A DNA stretch of 41,565 nucleotides from JBJXHG01 sp046160865. GTDB lineage: Bacteria; Planctomycetota; UBA1135; GCA-002686595. The DNA is taken from NCBI GenBank assembly GCA_046160865.1, contig JBJXHG010000048.1, forward strand, positions 1 to 41,565, read 5' to 3'. Every line of letters starts with the position of its first letter. Position 1 is the stretch's first letter. Below the pieces are notes generated by a model. It was given only the letters and a program-made list of their open reading frames with translations, had not been told where the DNA came from and did not search any database. A program made the translations under genes and the position numbers. Positions 10,155-21,608 of the stretch are shown here, piece by piece.

Positions 10155-11234
10155 TCAAGCGTCGTCCCGAGATCGTTCGCCGCGCTGTTGACCGAGGCGA
10201 TCGACGGCGCCGCGCAGCTTGGCGGTATCACTCTCGCGGCAATCGATCCATTGCACGAGCTGCATGTACGTCGGCAGCTTCGCCGACGCCAAGTAGATCG
10301 GCGTCAAGAGCTCGGTGCGCTCGTGCCGGCGCCGGATCAGCGCGATGTGGAACTCCTCGATGCAGAACGCCGACTCGAGATAGCGCGGCGAGAGCAGCGG
10401 GACGATCGTGTCGCACGCGTCGAGGCTCTCGAATATCCGCTGCTGCCAGATGACGCCCGGCTCGAGCTCGCTGCGATCGAGGAACACGCGCCGGTTGCGC
10501 GCGCGCAGTGCTTCGGCCACGGTCTCGGCGGCGCTCGCATCGTGATGCGAGTAGCTGACGAAGACGTCGTAGCGCGCGGGTTCCTCGGCTGGTGCCGGGC
10601 TGTGCTCGAAGTCGAAGTCCGCTCGCGCTTCCGTGCGGGCGAGCAACTCGGACAGCACCCGCTCGCGACGGTCCGCAAGGAACCGATCGAACGCTGCCGA
10701 CGCGACCTCCGCCGCGGTCTTGTCGCGTACCACGATCTCGAGGCGTCGGAGCGGCAGCCCGAGCTCGATCCAGCGCACCGCCGCCTCGAGGATGCTCGGG
10801 ACGACTTGCTCGACGGGCAGGCCTTGATCGCCGGCACCGATCAGCGGCATCGCGACGGACGCCGGCTGCTGCGCGTCGGAGAGCACGGCGACGAGCGAGC
10901 GGAAGAGCTTGCTCGGGCTCGGATCCTCGACGCACAGGACGCGCTGCGCGTGCACGCCCGAGCCGAGCGCTCCGATGTCGTGTGACAACCAGCTCCCGAA
11001 CTCGTGCCGCAGATCGATCGCCTTGTCGCGCGCGAGGTCCGACAGCGAGAGCCCGCGGACGTTCAGTGCGCCGACGACGGACTTCGAGGTCGGCGCGTAG
11101 TCGCCGGGAAACGTCGAGACGACGAGGACGTCGACTGGGTGCGCAGCGCCCGCCTCCACCAAGTTTCCGTGGCTGAGCACGAGGTCGGCGGGACCGAGCC
11201 GGCCGTCGACGTGCAGAGTGCGAAGGGGTTGCAT
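10155..11234 (-). CDS. Macro-like domain fused to a TIR domain
   Basis: 359 residues from ATG 11234. Residues ~1-185 look like a macro (ADP-ribose-binding) domain: an N-terminal LSHGNLVEAGA (20-30), VDVLVVSTFPGDY (34-46), SVAMPLIGAGDQGLP (126-140) and helix VVPSILEAAVRWIE (144-157), a pattern seen in macro-like domains of prokaryotic conflict systems. Residues ~221-335 are a TIR domain: YDVFVSYSHHD (222-232), RVFLDRSELEPG (249-260), and SPRYLESAFCIEEF (282-295), which holds the candidate catalytic Glu (293 or 294) of NAD-cleaving TIRs. TIR enzymes cleave NAD or make cyclic ADP-ribose variants, and macro domains bind ADP-ribose, so the fusion suggests a self-sensing or product-binding immune or signalling protein (inference). 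It is divergent from the HNH gene and apparently coupled to the downstream membrane-protein gene. Confidence 0.78.
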   Translation of the reverse strand: MQPLRTLHVDGRLGPADLVLSHGNLVEAGAAHPVDVLVVSTFPGDYAPTSKSVVGALNVRGLSLSDLARDKAIDLRHEFGSWLSHDIGALGSGVHAQRVLCVEDPSPSKLFRSLVAVLSDAQQPASVAMPLIGAGDQGLPVEQVVPSILEAAVRWIELGLPLRRLEIVVRDKTAAEVASAAFDRFLADRRERVLSELLARTEARADFDFEHSPAPAEEPARYDVFVSYSHHDASAAETVAEALRARNRRVFLDRSELEPGVIWQQRIFESLDACDTIVPLLSPRYLESAFCIEEFHIALIRRRHERTELLTPIYLASAKLPTYMQLVQWIDCRESDTAKLRGAVDRLGQQRGERSRDDA

Positions 11235-11453
11235 CTTGGCGATCGTGTCGCGCGCACGCCGTGCACGCTGGCGAGAAAGCTTGCCGACGCCGGGCAGCGC
11301 GGGCCACTCCAAGGCGAGCGAGCAGCAACGTCGAACTGTCGAGGTCCAGCCGAGCTCGAGCAGCCGGCACGGGTCTCCGCCGGTTGACGGACGGTGAAAG
11401 TTCGGCCGCGGGCTTGTCGAAACACCGATTCTGGTTTGGCATGTTTCAAGGCG

Positions 11454-12101
11454 GTGGTGCACGACCCAAGTGCCGAACCGCCGATCGAGGACGATCCCAT
11501 CGACTCCGCAAGCGCACTCTCCGACCGCACGCTGGTCCTGAACGAGTCGTGGACCGCGATCCGCACCATCACGGTGCGGCACGCGCTGCGGCTCTTGTTC
11601 AACGGGGCCGCGCGTGCGGTCCAGCCAGAGACGTACGAGATCCACGGCTTCGACTCGTGGACCGCGCTCGCCGTCGAGTCCGACGAGCCGCACATCCGCA
11701 CCGTGCGGCTGCGCATCCGTGTGCCCGAAGTGATCGTGCTCGAGAACTACAACGGGTTGCCGAACCAGGCCGCCGTGTTCAGCCGCCGCAACCTCTTCCG
11801 CCGCGACCACAACCAGTGCCAGTACTGCGGCGTGAGGCCGGGGACGTCGGAGCTCTCGATCGACCACGTCGTGCCGCGCTCGCGTGGCGGCAAGGGATCG
11901 TGGGAGAACTGCGTGCTCGCCTGCACCTCGTGCAATCACGCCAAGCGCAACCGCACGCCCGAGGAAGCCGGCATGAAGCTCCTCAAGAAGCCCACGAAGC
12001 CGAAGTGGTCGCCGATGATCGAGATCCCGGTCGGCCGCGTGAAGACGAGCTGGCAGCGCTTCGTCAGCGACGCGTACTGGGACGTGTCGCTCGAGCAGTA
12101 G
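11454..12101 (+). CDS. HNH endonuclease with CxxC zinc knuckles
   Basis: About 215 residues. The start is uncertain: GTG 11454/11457 has AAGG close upstream, while GTG 11394 would add ~20 residues without clear family character. Conserved-looking sequence begins at TLVLNESWTAIRTITVRHALRLL. The catalytic core is CQYCGVRPGTSELSIDHVVPRSRGG (122-146) followed by ENCVLACTSCNHAKRNRTPEEAGM: two CxxC pairs (122/125, 157/160), the HNH His138, and Asn at 152 and 161. Proteins with this exact arrangement and the closing KKPTKPKW are common single genes in Planctomycetota and related phyla; they are presumed DNA endonucleases of unknown role. It sits alone between the divergent macro-TIR gene and the sigma-factor fusion, so a link to either is only positional. 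Confidence 0.85.
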   Translation: MVHDPSAEPPIEDDPIDSASALSDRTLVLNESWTAIRTITVRHALRLLFNGAARAVQPETYEIHGFDSWTALAVESDEPHIRTVRLRIRVPEVIVLENYNGLPNQAAVFSRRNLFRRDHNQCQYCGVRPGTSELSIDHVVPRSRGGKGSWENCVLACTSCNHAKRNRTPEEAGMKLLKKPTKPKWSPMIEIPVGRVKTSWQRFVSDAYWDVSLEQ

Positions 12102-12110
12102 CGCGCAGCG

Positions 12111-12135
12111 CGGTCTGCCGCGCGGAGCGCATGCG
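12111..12135. repeat. GC-rich intergenic repeat, copy 1
   Basis: A 25-bp sequence beginning CGGTCTGCCGCGCGGAGCGC is identical at 12111-12135 and 40414-40438. Both copies lie just past a stop codon. In copy 1 the core is palindromic (GCGCGG...CCGCGC), so it can form a hairpin and could act as a transcript end for the HNH gene. It looks like a REP-type dispersed element. Confidence 0.65.
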
Positions 12136-12221
12136 ACCGCGCGGGCGCTGGCGCTTACAGAGGCTTTGCCGCTTTGCATGCGTGGCGCGGCCGCGCTCGT
12201 CCATCTTGGACGTCACGCAAG

Positions 12222-14459
12222 ATGGATCGCGCGCCTCGACACGACACCACCGAGCTCCTCGCGCACGCGCGCTGGGTCGAGGAGCTCGCGCACCGCCTGC
12301 TCCGCGATCCGTCGGCAGCCGACGACTTGGCGCAATCGGCGTGGGTCGCGGCGTTGCGATCTCCCGCGGAGCCCGTGACGAACGTGCGCGCGTGGTGGTC
12401 TCGCATCGTGCGCAACTTGGCGCGCGAGTCACGCCGGCGAGGCGCGCAGCGCGACGCGCTCGAGCGCGACGCCGCCCGCGAGCACACAGCGAGCGCTGGC
12501 AACGCACTCTCGGGCGACGAGCTCGCCTCGCGCGCCGACGCACACAAGCAAGTCGTCGAAGCGGTACTCGCACTCGACGACATCCACCGCGACGTGCTCT
12601 TGCGGCGCTACTTCGAAGGACTCTCGCCGCGCGAGATCGCGCGCCTCGAGAACGTTCCGCTCGCCACGATCACGAGCCGCATCACGCGCGCGCACACGAG
12701 CCTGCGCGCGCGGCTCGAGCGTTCCGGCGCACCGTGGCTCGCGGTGCTCGCGCCACTCCTCGTGCGCGTCGATTCACCATCCGTACCTCTTGCGAAGTGG
12801 ATCCTGATGAGTGCCGTCACGAAGATCGTCGCCGTGGCCTTCGTCGCCGCCGCGATCGCCTGGTGGATGATTCCCGACGCACGCCCGCGCAGCGAAGAGC
12901 TCGCCGCGGCGGAGATCGCCGCGCGCGCAGTGGAGTCGGTCTCGTCGGCGCCGCTCGTCGCTGCGCCAGTGGAGTCGAGCGTGCGCGCGGAGGCCGCTGC
13001 CGCGGAGAACGTGAAGCTCGCGGAGCCAGCGCACAGCGCGGCGGCGACGAAGGACGGCGTCACCGTGGCCGCGCAAGCGGCCGGCGTGCGCATCCACGGT
13101 CGCGTGTTCCGTCCGGACGGCGAGCCGGCGTCCGGTCGCGCCGTGCGCTTGCTGCGCACGCCGGGCGGCCCGACGAAGAACGTCACGTCCGACGTCGAGG
13201 GTCGATTCGACGCGCGCGGCTTGCCAGCCGGCAAGTGGAACTTGTCGAGCTCGCCGAAGAGCGACGAGGTCACGCGAATGTCCGAGCCGACGAAGAGCTT
13301 GGCGATGATCTGGCTCGCGCAGCACACGGTGGAGGTCGCGGACGGCGCCGAGATCGAGGTCGAGCTCGGCAAACCTGCGGCGAATCCGATCCTCGTCAGC
13401 GGCAAGCTCGTCGGGCTCACCTCGCCGGACACGGGCATCCTGACTTGGATCCCCGTCGGAATCCTCGGTCAAGACCGCTCGCGCATCGGCAACGTGCGCG
13501 GCGGAAGTTACACGCACCTCCTCGACGAGGCCGGCACGTACGTCGTCATCGTGATCGTCCCTGGCCGTCAGCGCTTCGAGCGCATCGTCGAGGTTCCGCG
13601 CGCGAGCACGTTCGCGTGTGACTTCACGCTTCCGCGCGGCGAGCTGCGTGGACGAGTGCACACGCGAGACGGCACGCCGGTCGCCAAAGCGAAGCTCGAA
13701 GTCACGTGCCGCGCCGGTGTCGCACCCGTGCGTGCAGCGACGTCGTTCTCGTGGTCGCAGACCACCGATGCCGAAGGCCGCTTCACGTTCGCGGGCATCG
13801 ACGACGGTGTCTATGCGGTCGCCGTGCGGGACGGCAATGCCGGAGAGTTCGTGCCCGGCGCACGCTGCGAGCGCGACGTCCTCGTCTCCGGCGATGCGGC
13901 CGCCGACGAGCTCGATCTCGTGGTCGACGCCGGGGTCGTCGTGCGCGGCACGGTGAGCACGAACACGCGCAGCGCAACGACCTTCACCAATGTGTTCGTG
14001 CTCGACGAGCACGGCGAAGCTCTGAACCCGCTCAACGGCGCAACACCGGACAAGGACGGCCGGTTCACGCTGCCCGCGCTCGCACCGGGACGCTACACGG
14101 TCGTCGCCGCGCGCGGAGACTCGTGGTCGGAGCCGGTCGCGCTCGAGCTGCGCGCGGGTACAGCCGCACCGGAGCTCGGGATCGTGCTCATGCCCGCGGC
14201 CAAGATCGAGGTGGAAGGCGTCGGACTCGAGAACGCGTGGATCGACGTGCGCGACGCCGCGGGCAACGGCTTCGGCGCGCTCCTCGACCGGAACACCTTC
14301 AACGGGTCGTTCGGCCGCGACTGCAGCACGACGAACTGGAGCTACTTCGTTCCGCAGGGCAACTACACGATCCGAGCACTCGCTCGCGACGGCATCGTCG
14401 CGAGCGCGCACGTCGCGACGGTCGCAGGCGAGACGGTGCGCACTCGGCTCGCGCGCTGA
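12222..14459 (+). CDS. Membrane-tethered ECF sigma factor with extracytoplasmic carboxypeptidase-regulatory-like domains
   Basis: 745 residues from ATG 12222. The N-terminus is an ECF sigma-70 factor: region 2 at ~15-70 (LLRDPSAADDLAQSAWVAAL...VRAWWSRIVRNLARESRRR) and region 4 at ~112-165 (DIHRDVLLRRYFEGLSPREIARL...ATITSRITRAHTSLRARL, with its helix-turn-helix). A single membrane helix follows (198-217, AVTKIVAVAFVAAAIAWWMI), then an Ala-rich linker and ~460 residues of beta-sandwich repeats (IHGRVFRPDGEPASGRAV...; LRGRVHTRDGTPVAKAKL...; GRFTFAGIDDGVYAV...), predicted outside the cytoplasm. No separate anti-sigma factor is seen. One polypeptide thus appears to join an external sensor to a promoter-recognition module; release by proteolysis or action at the membrane is inference. 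Its C-terminal DVRDAAGNGFG resembles DMRDTDGNGFG near the end of the protein at 37122-40397. Confidence 0.88.
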   Translation: MDRAPRHDTTELLAHARWVEELAHRLLRDPSAADDLAQSAWVAALRSPAEPVTNVRAWWSRIVRNLARESRRRGAQRDALERDAAREHTASAGNALSGDELASRADAHKQVVEAVLALDDIHRDVLLRRYFEGLSPREIARLENVPLATITSRITRAHTSLRARLERSGAPWLAVLAPLLVRVDSPSVPLAKWILMSAVTKIVAVAFVAAAIAWWMIPDARPRSEELAAAEIAARAVESVSSAPLVAAPVESSVRAEAAAAENVKLAEPAHSAAATKDGVTVAAQAAGVRIHGRVFRPDGEPASGRAVRLLRTPGGPTKNVTSDVEGRFDARGLPAGKWNLSSSPKSDEVTRMSEPTKSLAMIWLAQHTVEVADGAEIEVELGKPAANPILVSGKLVGLTSPDTGILTWIPVGILGQDRSRIGNVRGGSYTHLLDEAGTYVVIVIVPGRQRFERIVEVPRASTFACDFTLPRGELRGRVHTRDGTPVAKAKLEVTCRAGVAPVRAATSFSWSQTTDAEGRFTFAGIDDGVYAVAVRDGNAGEFVPGARCERDVLVSGDAAADELDLVVDAGVVVRGTVSTNTRSATTFTNVFVLDEHGEALNPLNGATPDKDGRFTLPALAPGRYTVVAARGDSWSEPVALELRAGTAAPELGIVLMPAAKIEVEGVGLENAWIDVRDAAGNGFGALLDRNTFNGSFGRDCSTTNWSYFVPQGNYTIRALARDGIVASAHVATVAGETVRTRLAR

Positions 14460-14493
14460 GCGCGAGCAACGCGGTTCGCCTTGAAAGCGGCTC

Positions 14494-14787
14494 TCAGTGC
14501 GGACGGCGACGCAGGCGGCGCGCGGTCTTCAACGACTTGAAGCCCGGCGCGCGCACGAAGTAGTGATCGCGCGTCTCTTGCGTCCGATCGGACATCTCTA
14601 CACGGAGGGCCGCGCGCAGGTCGCGCGCCGCGCGCACGGCGTCGGAGCTGTCGGGGTGCTCGCTCACGACGGCGCGCGAGAACTTGGCCGACTTCGAGAC
14701 GTCGCCCGTCCAACTCGCTCGGAGAACGTGCCAGCAGTCCGACGTCACGGCGGGCGTTTGCTTGCGATTGAGCGTTTCACGAATCAT
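14494..14787 (-). CDS. Small hypothetical protein, distal gene of a two-gene unit
   Basis: 97 residues from ATG 14787, which overlaps the stop of the preceding gene as ATGA and has AAGGAG 9 nt upstream, a convincing translational signal. The sequence contains SDCWHVLRASWTGDVSKSAKFSRAVVSEHPDSSDAVRAARDLRAALRVE, mostly helical and amphipathic, then a basic tail ending RRLRRRPH. There is no signal peptide or membrane helix. I do not recognise the family. The overlap and ribosome binding site, rather than homology, support it as real; it is probably a cytosolic partner of the gene before it. Confidence 0.55.
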   Translation of the reverse strand: MIRETLNRKQTPAVTSDCWHVLRASWTGDVSKSAKFSRAVVSEHPDSSDAVRAARDLRAALRVEMSDRTQETRDHYFVRAPGFKSLKTARRLRRRPH

Positions 14788-15101
14788 TGGCTTTGCTCCT
14801 TTGGCGGCGCGGCCGGTGCAGTCGCGTTCGGAACCGCAGGCAAGCTCGACGCCGCATGGGGCGACGTCACCGCACGTGGCGACGTCACATGCGACGTCGG
14901 CGCAACGGGCTGCATCGTGGACGGTATCGCGGACGTGACTTCGCCGGTCATCGGATCCAGAGTCGGGTCGGGAATCTCCGGGGAGCGTCCGTGCTTCTTG
15001 TCGTCGGCGCGCTGCTTGCGCCGAAACTCCTTGTCCTGACGCCGCTGGATGCTGCGGCGATTCCGCTCGCGCTTCTGGAAGGATTCCACGCGTCGCTCCA
15101 T
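14784..15101 (-). CDS. Small charged protein with basic helix and Pro/Ser/Thr tail
   Basis: 105 residues from ATG 15101 (the frame is open to ATG 15209, but that extension looks like untranslated sequence). Residues 1-35 are a highly basic, likely helical or coiled segment (ERRVESFQKRERNRRSIQRR QDKEFRRKQR with Arg/Lys/Glu alternation). It is followed by PTLDPMTGEVTSAIPS and a low-complexity tail in which VTSP-type units recur (SHVTSPRAVTSPHAAS). Short basic proteins with a DPMTGE motif occur in planctomycetes, but I know no function; nucleic-acid binding is a guess from charge. Its stop overlaps the next gene's start by 4 bp. Confidence 0.5.
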   Translation of the reverse strand: MERRVESFQKRERNRRSIQRRQDKEFRRKQRADDKKHGRSPEIPDPTLDPMTGEVTSAIPSTMQPVAPTSHVTSPRAVTSPHAASSLPAVPNATAPAAPPKEQSQ

Positions 15102-15269
15102 GCTCGGAAACTCGACCGAACCTTCGTGCCGAGCTTGCAAGAAGAACGGGACGCGCGGCCGGGAACGCCGGCACACGCGTCTGCGGTCGTTGATCATAGC
15201 ACCGAACACGCAGGATGCCTCGCGGCTCCTGCGATTCGAGCGCGTGCCACGCTGCGCGTGGATCGACCG

Positions 15270-15542
15270 CTAGCGACCGCCAGGACGAGCGGCGCGATCT
15301 TGGGCTTCGTTCACTTTCAGCTTGCGGCCCGCGAGCTCTTTTCCGTCGAGTGCGCTGATCGCCGCAGCCGCATCGCTCTCCGAGCCCATTTCGACGAACG
15401 CGAAGCCGCGCGCACGTCCGGTGTCTCGATCACTCGGAATGGTGATCGCGCGGACGGCACGCCCGTCGGCCGAGAAAGCCGCCTTGAGCGCTTCTTCGGT
15501 CGTGTTGAGATCCAGATTGCCGACGTACAGCTTGGTAGCCAT
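15270..15542 (-). CDS. RRM-type RNA-binding protein
   Basis: 90 residues from ATG 15542; upstream open frame is rejected because this start places the RRM exactly at the N-terminus. It is a single RNA recognition motif: RNP2 KLYVGNL (4-10) and RNP1 ARGFAFVEM (~44-52), with the beta-alpha-beta order complete and a short basic tail (AQDRAARPGGR). It resembles the small glycine-tailed RRM proteins of cyanobacteria and planctomycetes that bind single-stranded RNA and often respond to cold. The gene has a 340-bp divergent upstream region, which could hold a long leader. It is cytosolic and a single-gene unit. Confidence 0.9.
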   Translation of the reverse strand: MATKLYVGNLDLNTTEEALKAAFSADGRAVRAITIPSDRDTGRARGFAFVEMGSESDAAAAISALDGKELAGRKLKVNEAQDRAARPGGR

Positions 15543-15882
15543 GAAGTTCGATTCGTGATGGTTGCAGAGAACGATTGCGCGACCAAAGCGGCCGCGCGCG
15601 CTCCAGAGTACGCGCGATCCCGTGTGAATCGCGCTGGAATCGCGAATCAACAGTGCAGCGCGAGCAGCGCCGGCACGCGCGAGATGGCCAGTAGCGCGCA
15701 GTGACGGATCACGCGCCCGCCGACGAATCCTCGTGAATCGCCGCGGATTACGCGACAGCGCTCGAACCACGCCGACCGCCAAGACTCGCGCTCCCGCCCG
15801 AATGACTTTCGGAACGCGCGCACGCGAAGGATCCGATTTCGCCGCGACTCGTCGCACCGCGATTCAGGTACGATGTCGAAAG
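15543..15882. promoter_or_regulatory. Divergent intergenic region between RRM gene and small conserved gene
   Basis: 340 bp with no credible gene in any frame. It must hold both divergent promoters. Short motifs recur (TGAATCGC near 15623 and 15732; GAATCGCG near 15647). I see no riboswitch, strong terminator or clear -35/-10 pair. Confidence 0.4.
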
Positions 15883-16335
15883 ATGTACCGATTGACGCGA
15901 GACGACGGATCTCAAATCCTCATCAATGGGAGCATCTGGGAGTCGCTGCTGGAAATCGCGTACGTGTACGGCTGGCGTCCGGCGGGAACCGAAGCACCGC
16001 GCACTTCGGCGTGGCTGCAGCGCCGCACCGTCTCGCGCGGTCTCGTGTGGGATCGCAGCGACTACTTCTCGCACGAGTCGCAGCACGTCGGACACAACGA
16101 TGCGCACGATCTCTCTGGCGCGGTGGCGCGCGCGCTGCGCGCGATTCCCGACCGCGTCGAGGCTCAAGAGGCCGACACGTACGCCGTGCCGGCCGGAGCC
16201 TCGTGCATTCCCTCGCGCGCATCGGCATCCGCGGACGGGTTGAGTCCCCACCGCCGCAACGTCATGCGCCGCTTCGCGACGTTCGCCGGCAGCGGCGGCT
16301 TCACGATCAGCGGCGGCGGCGGCGACGCGGATTGA
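15883..16335 (+). CDS. Conserved-type hypothetical protein
   Basis: 150 residues from ATG 15883; earlier open frame is out of character with this sequence. The N-terminus (MYRLTRDDGSQILINGSIWESLLEIAYVYGWRPAGTE) has a compact alpha/beta look, then a segment DYFSHESQHVGHNDAHDLSGAVARALRAIPD and a Gly-rich C-terminus. The pattern of an N-terminal ING-x-x-W-x-x-LLE-x-A-x-x-YGW followed by an acidic DA-x-x-L-x-x-A-x-x-x-AL helix matches small uncharacterised proteins I associate with planctomycetes and delta-proteobacterial genomes, but I cannot name a family or function. There is no signal peptide. It is convergent with the GHKL ATPase gene. Confidence 0.65.
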   Translation: MYRLTRDDGSQILINGSIWESLLEIAYVYGWRPAGTEAPRTSAWLQRRTVSRGLVWDRSDYFSHESQHVGHNDAHDLSGAVARALRAIPDRVEAQEADTYAVPAGASCIPSRASASADGLSPHRRNVMRRFATFAGSGGFTISGGGGDAD

Positions 16336-16394
16336 GCCTGCGCTCCACGCGACGCAGCACGGATTGCCAGGTGCGTCGCGCGACGCCCAGGCGC

Positions 16395-18239
16395 TCAGCG
16401 GCCGACGGTCGGCCCACTGTCCAGGTGCGTCAAGAGCTCGACCATGCGCTCGAGCAGCGCTCCGTCGCTCGGTTGACCGAAGTTGCGTAGCACGACCTCT
16501 TTCACGAACAAGTGAACCAGGTAGCGCACGCGCCGCGCTTCGCTCACCTGCGCGGCGACGTAGTCGCGATGCGCGCTGTTGAACTGCCAGCGCCCCGCCA
16601 CGAAGCGCGAGCGCCACATCTCGCCTGTCGCGCTCACGGACTCGGGCTCGGGGATGCCGGCCACCCGTTCCTGCGCGGCGAGCTCCGCCAACACCTCGAC
16701 CTCGACGATCGTCTCGACGGCGCGCTCCGTCGAAGTGGCACGCACGAGGATGCGCGCGCGCCCCGGCTCTTCGGCCGCGCAGTAACGCGCCTCGCCAGCG
16801 TACGAGACGAGTTCGCCAGCGCCGTCGAGTGTCCACGTCCACGCGATCGCATCTTCCGGCGCACGGCCGTCCGCATCCACCGCGCGCGCCTTCAGCGTGC
16901 GCACCGCACCAGGCGCGACGCGCAGATGGGACGGCTGCACACGCACGCGATCGAGCGGACCGGGAGGAAAGAGCGAAGACTCCGCGTCTTGCACCGGCGC
17001 GCGCTCGCGCACCGCCTCGCTCCAGTCGGATTGCGGTTCCGCACTCGCGAGCGCTGCGCCGTCCGCGCCGGCGTCCGCGCGCACACCTGCACTCCCGCCG
17101 GATGCGCGCACGTCGAACAGGTCGTACTCCGGAAGCGCGAGCGCGACGCGCCGGAACGCGCGCCGGATCTCGCGGGCGAGGCTCTTGCCCTGTTGCTCGA
17201 CGCGCACGCGCTCGTCCTCGTGGATCAGCGCCACGAGCTCCATCTCGAGCGGTGCGAGTGCTGTGAGGAACGCGAGCGCAGCGCCGTCGCGCTGAAATCC
17301 GCGCCGCGTACCGGGCGCGACGTCTAGCTCGGGAAAGTCGATCACGCCCTCGATGCGCCCGCTGTCCCACGGAACGCGCGGCCCGTCCTCGTCGAACGCT
17401 TCGACGATGTCGTCGAGCACCGTCGTACCGCCGCACGCGAGCTGCACGCGTCCGCGTCGCTCGTCTTCTGCGGCGAGTAGATAGAGCTCGAGTCGCGCGT
17501 CCTCGTGTCCGGGGACGGCGAGGCTCGCGAGCTGCGCGAGGTGCCGGCCCAGGAAACGCATCGGCCGCACGATGAAATGCTTGTGCGCGAGCCCGCGCGC
17601 GACGCGATCGTGGATGTGGACCTCCACGTCGCGTCCCAGGAGCTGTCCGCGCAGCTCGCTCGCGAGATAGGCCTGCAAACGTCCGGGGCGAATCTGCCGC
17701 GCCGCGCCCTCGTGCACGAAACGGATCACGATCTCGGTGAACGTCGGTTGGTCGTCTACGCGACGCGCGCGCAAGCGCTCGATCACGGCGTCGGGCTTGT
17801 CTTCCTCGAGCCGCAGCACCCACGCCTCTTCACCGCCGGTCCGGCTGCGGATCTCCATCTGCTTGCCGACGGACCAGAAACCGAGCAAGCCGATGCCGTA
17901 CTTGCCGAGCGCCATCAACTCGCGGCGCTGCGCGGGCGTGAGCGCGCGCTTGTGCGAGTGTCCGATCGTCGTCGCGATGCGACGCAGCGCATCTTCGCGC
18001 GGCAGCGCGGGAAAGACGCCTGTGCCGTCGTCGCGCACGCGCAGCACGCGCGCGCCCTTGTCGTTCTGCCACGTGATCTCGATGCGCCGCGCCTCCGCGT
18101 CGAGCGAGTTCTGCACGAGCTCGCACACGGCTTTGCGCGGGTCGTTCTGACTGCGCGCCAAGAGGCGGATGAGGTCGAAGGAGTCGGCCGGTTTGAGGCG
18201 AACGCGCCGGGCCTTGTCGCGCGGAGTGCCGGACTTCAT
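16395..18239 (-). CDS. GHKL-fold (Hsp90/MORC/MutL-like) ATPase
   Basis: 614 residues from ATG 18239; the open frame upstream is antisense to the kinase gene. Bergerat-fold ATP-binding motifs are intact: N box AVCELVQNSLDAEA (37-50), G1 box RVRDDGTGV (67-75), and G2 box LGKYGIGLLGFWSVG (111-125). Further regions include FTEIVIRFVHEGAARQIRPG, a second alpha/beta segment (~200-340), a variable linker, an Ig-like stretch near VQPSHLRVAPGAVRTLKARAVDADG (~450-540), and a C-terminal helical part. The large middle region and lack of a histidine-kinase dimerisation helix place it nearer Hsp90, MORC and MutL than sensor kinases. MORC-type ATPases in bacteria are often tied to restriction and defence; here the role is open. 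It is divergent from the kinase with 78 bp between, so co-regulation is plausible. Confidence 0.8.
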   Translation of the reverse strand: MKSGTPRDKARRVRLKPADSFDLIRLLARSQNDPRKAVCELVQNSLDAEARRIEITWQNDKGARVLRVRDDGTGVFPALPREDALRRIATTIGHSHKRALTPAQRRELMALGKYGIGLLGFWSVGKQMEIRSRTGGEEAWVLRLEEDKPDAVIERLRARRVDDQPTFTEIVIRFVHEGAARQIRPGRLQAYLASELRGQLLGRDVEVHIHDRVARGLAHKHFIVRPMRFLGRHLAQLASLAVPGHEDARLELYLLAAEDERRGRVQLACGGTTVLDDIVEAFDEDGPRVPWDSGRIEGVIDFPELDVAPGTRRGFQRDGAALAFLTALAPLEMELVALIHEDERVRVEQQGKSLAREIRRAFRRVALALPEYDLFDVRASGGSAGVRADAGADGAALASAEPQSDWSEAVRERAPVQDAESSLFPPGPLDRVRVQPSHLRVAPGAVRTLKARAVDADGRAPEDAIAWTWTLDGAGELVSYAGEARYCAAEEPGRARILVRATSTERAVETIVEVEVLAELAAQERVAGIPEPESVSATGEMWRSRFVAGRWQFNSAHRDYVAAQVSEARRVRYLVHLFVKEVVLRNFGQPSDGALLERMVELLTHLDSGPTVGR

Positions 18240-18317
18240 GGGGCGACGAGGGTAACTCGGCCCCCCCGTTCGTGCGCCTTCGGCCGGTATCATCCGACCG
18301 CCCCGTCGAGGAGACCC

Positions 18318-21449
<3,132 letters not shown>

Positions 21450-21511
21450 GGGCGACGGCCGTGCCGGACTGAACCGAGTCGCAGGTCGGCAACCAGTCGC
21501 CCGGCCGGCTA

Positions 21512-21548
21512 CCTTGCAAATCGGAAGTCTGACTTCAGAATTGCAAGG
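21512..21548. repeat. 37-bp imperfect palindrome
   Basis: CCTTGCAA at 21512-21519 pairs with TTGCAAGG at 21541-21548, and an inner GAAGTC (21524-21529) pairs with GACTTC (21531-21536). It lies between the convergent kinase and HepT genes in an AT-richer patch. It could end both transcripts as a hairpin, or be a symmetric protein-binding site. Confidence 0.65.
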
Positions 21549-21608
21549 ATGATCCCCCGCCAGATGGCCCCAGGGCCGGTGGGGTGCCATGCCGAGACGT
21601 GACGTCTC

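Noticed and set aside
16373..16386. 14-bp palindrome GCGTCGCGCGACGC
   Set aside because: Such CG-rich palindromes are expected often at this base composition; it may aid termination between convergent genes but nothing more supports it.
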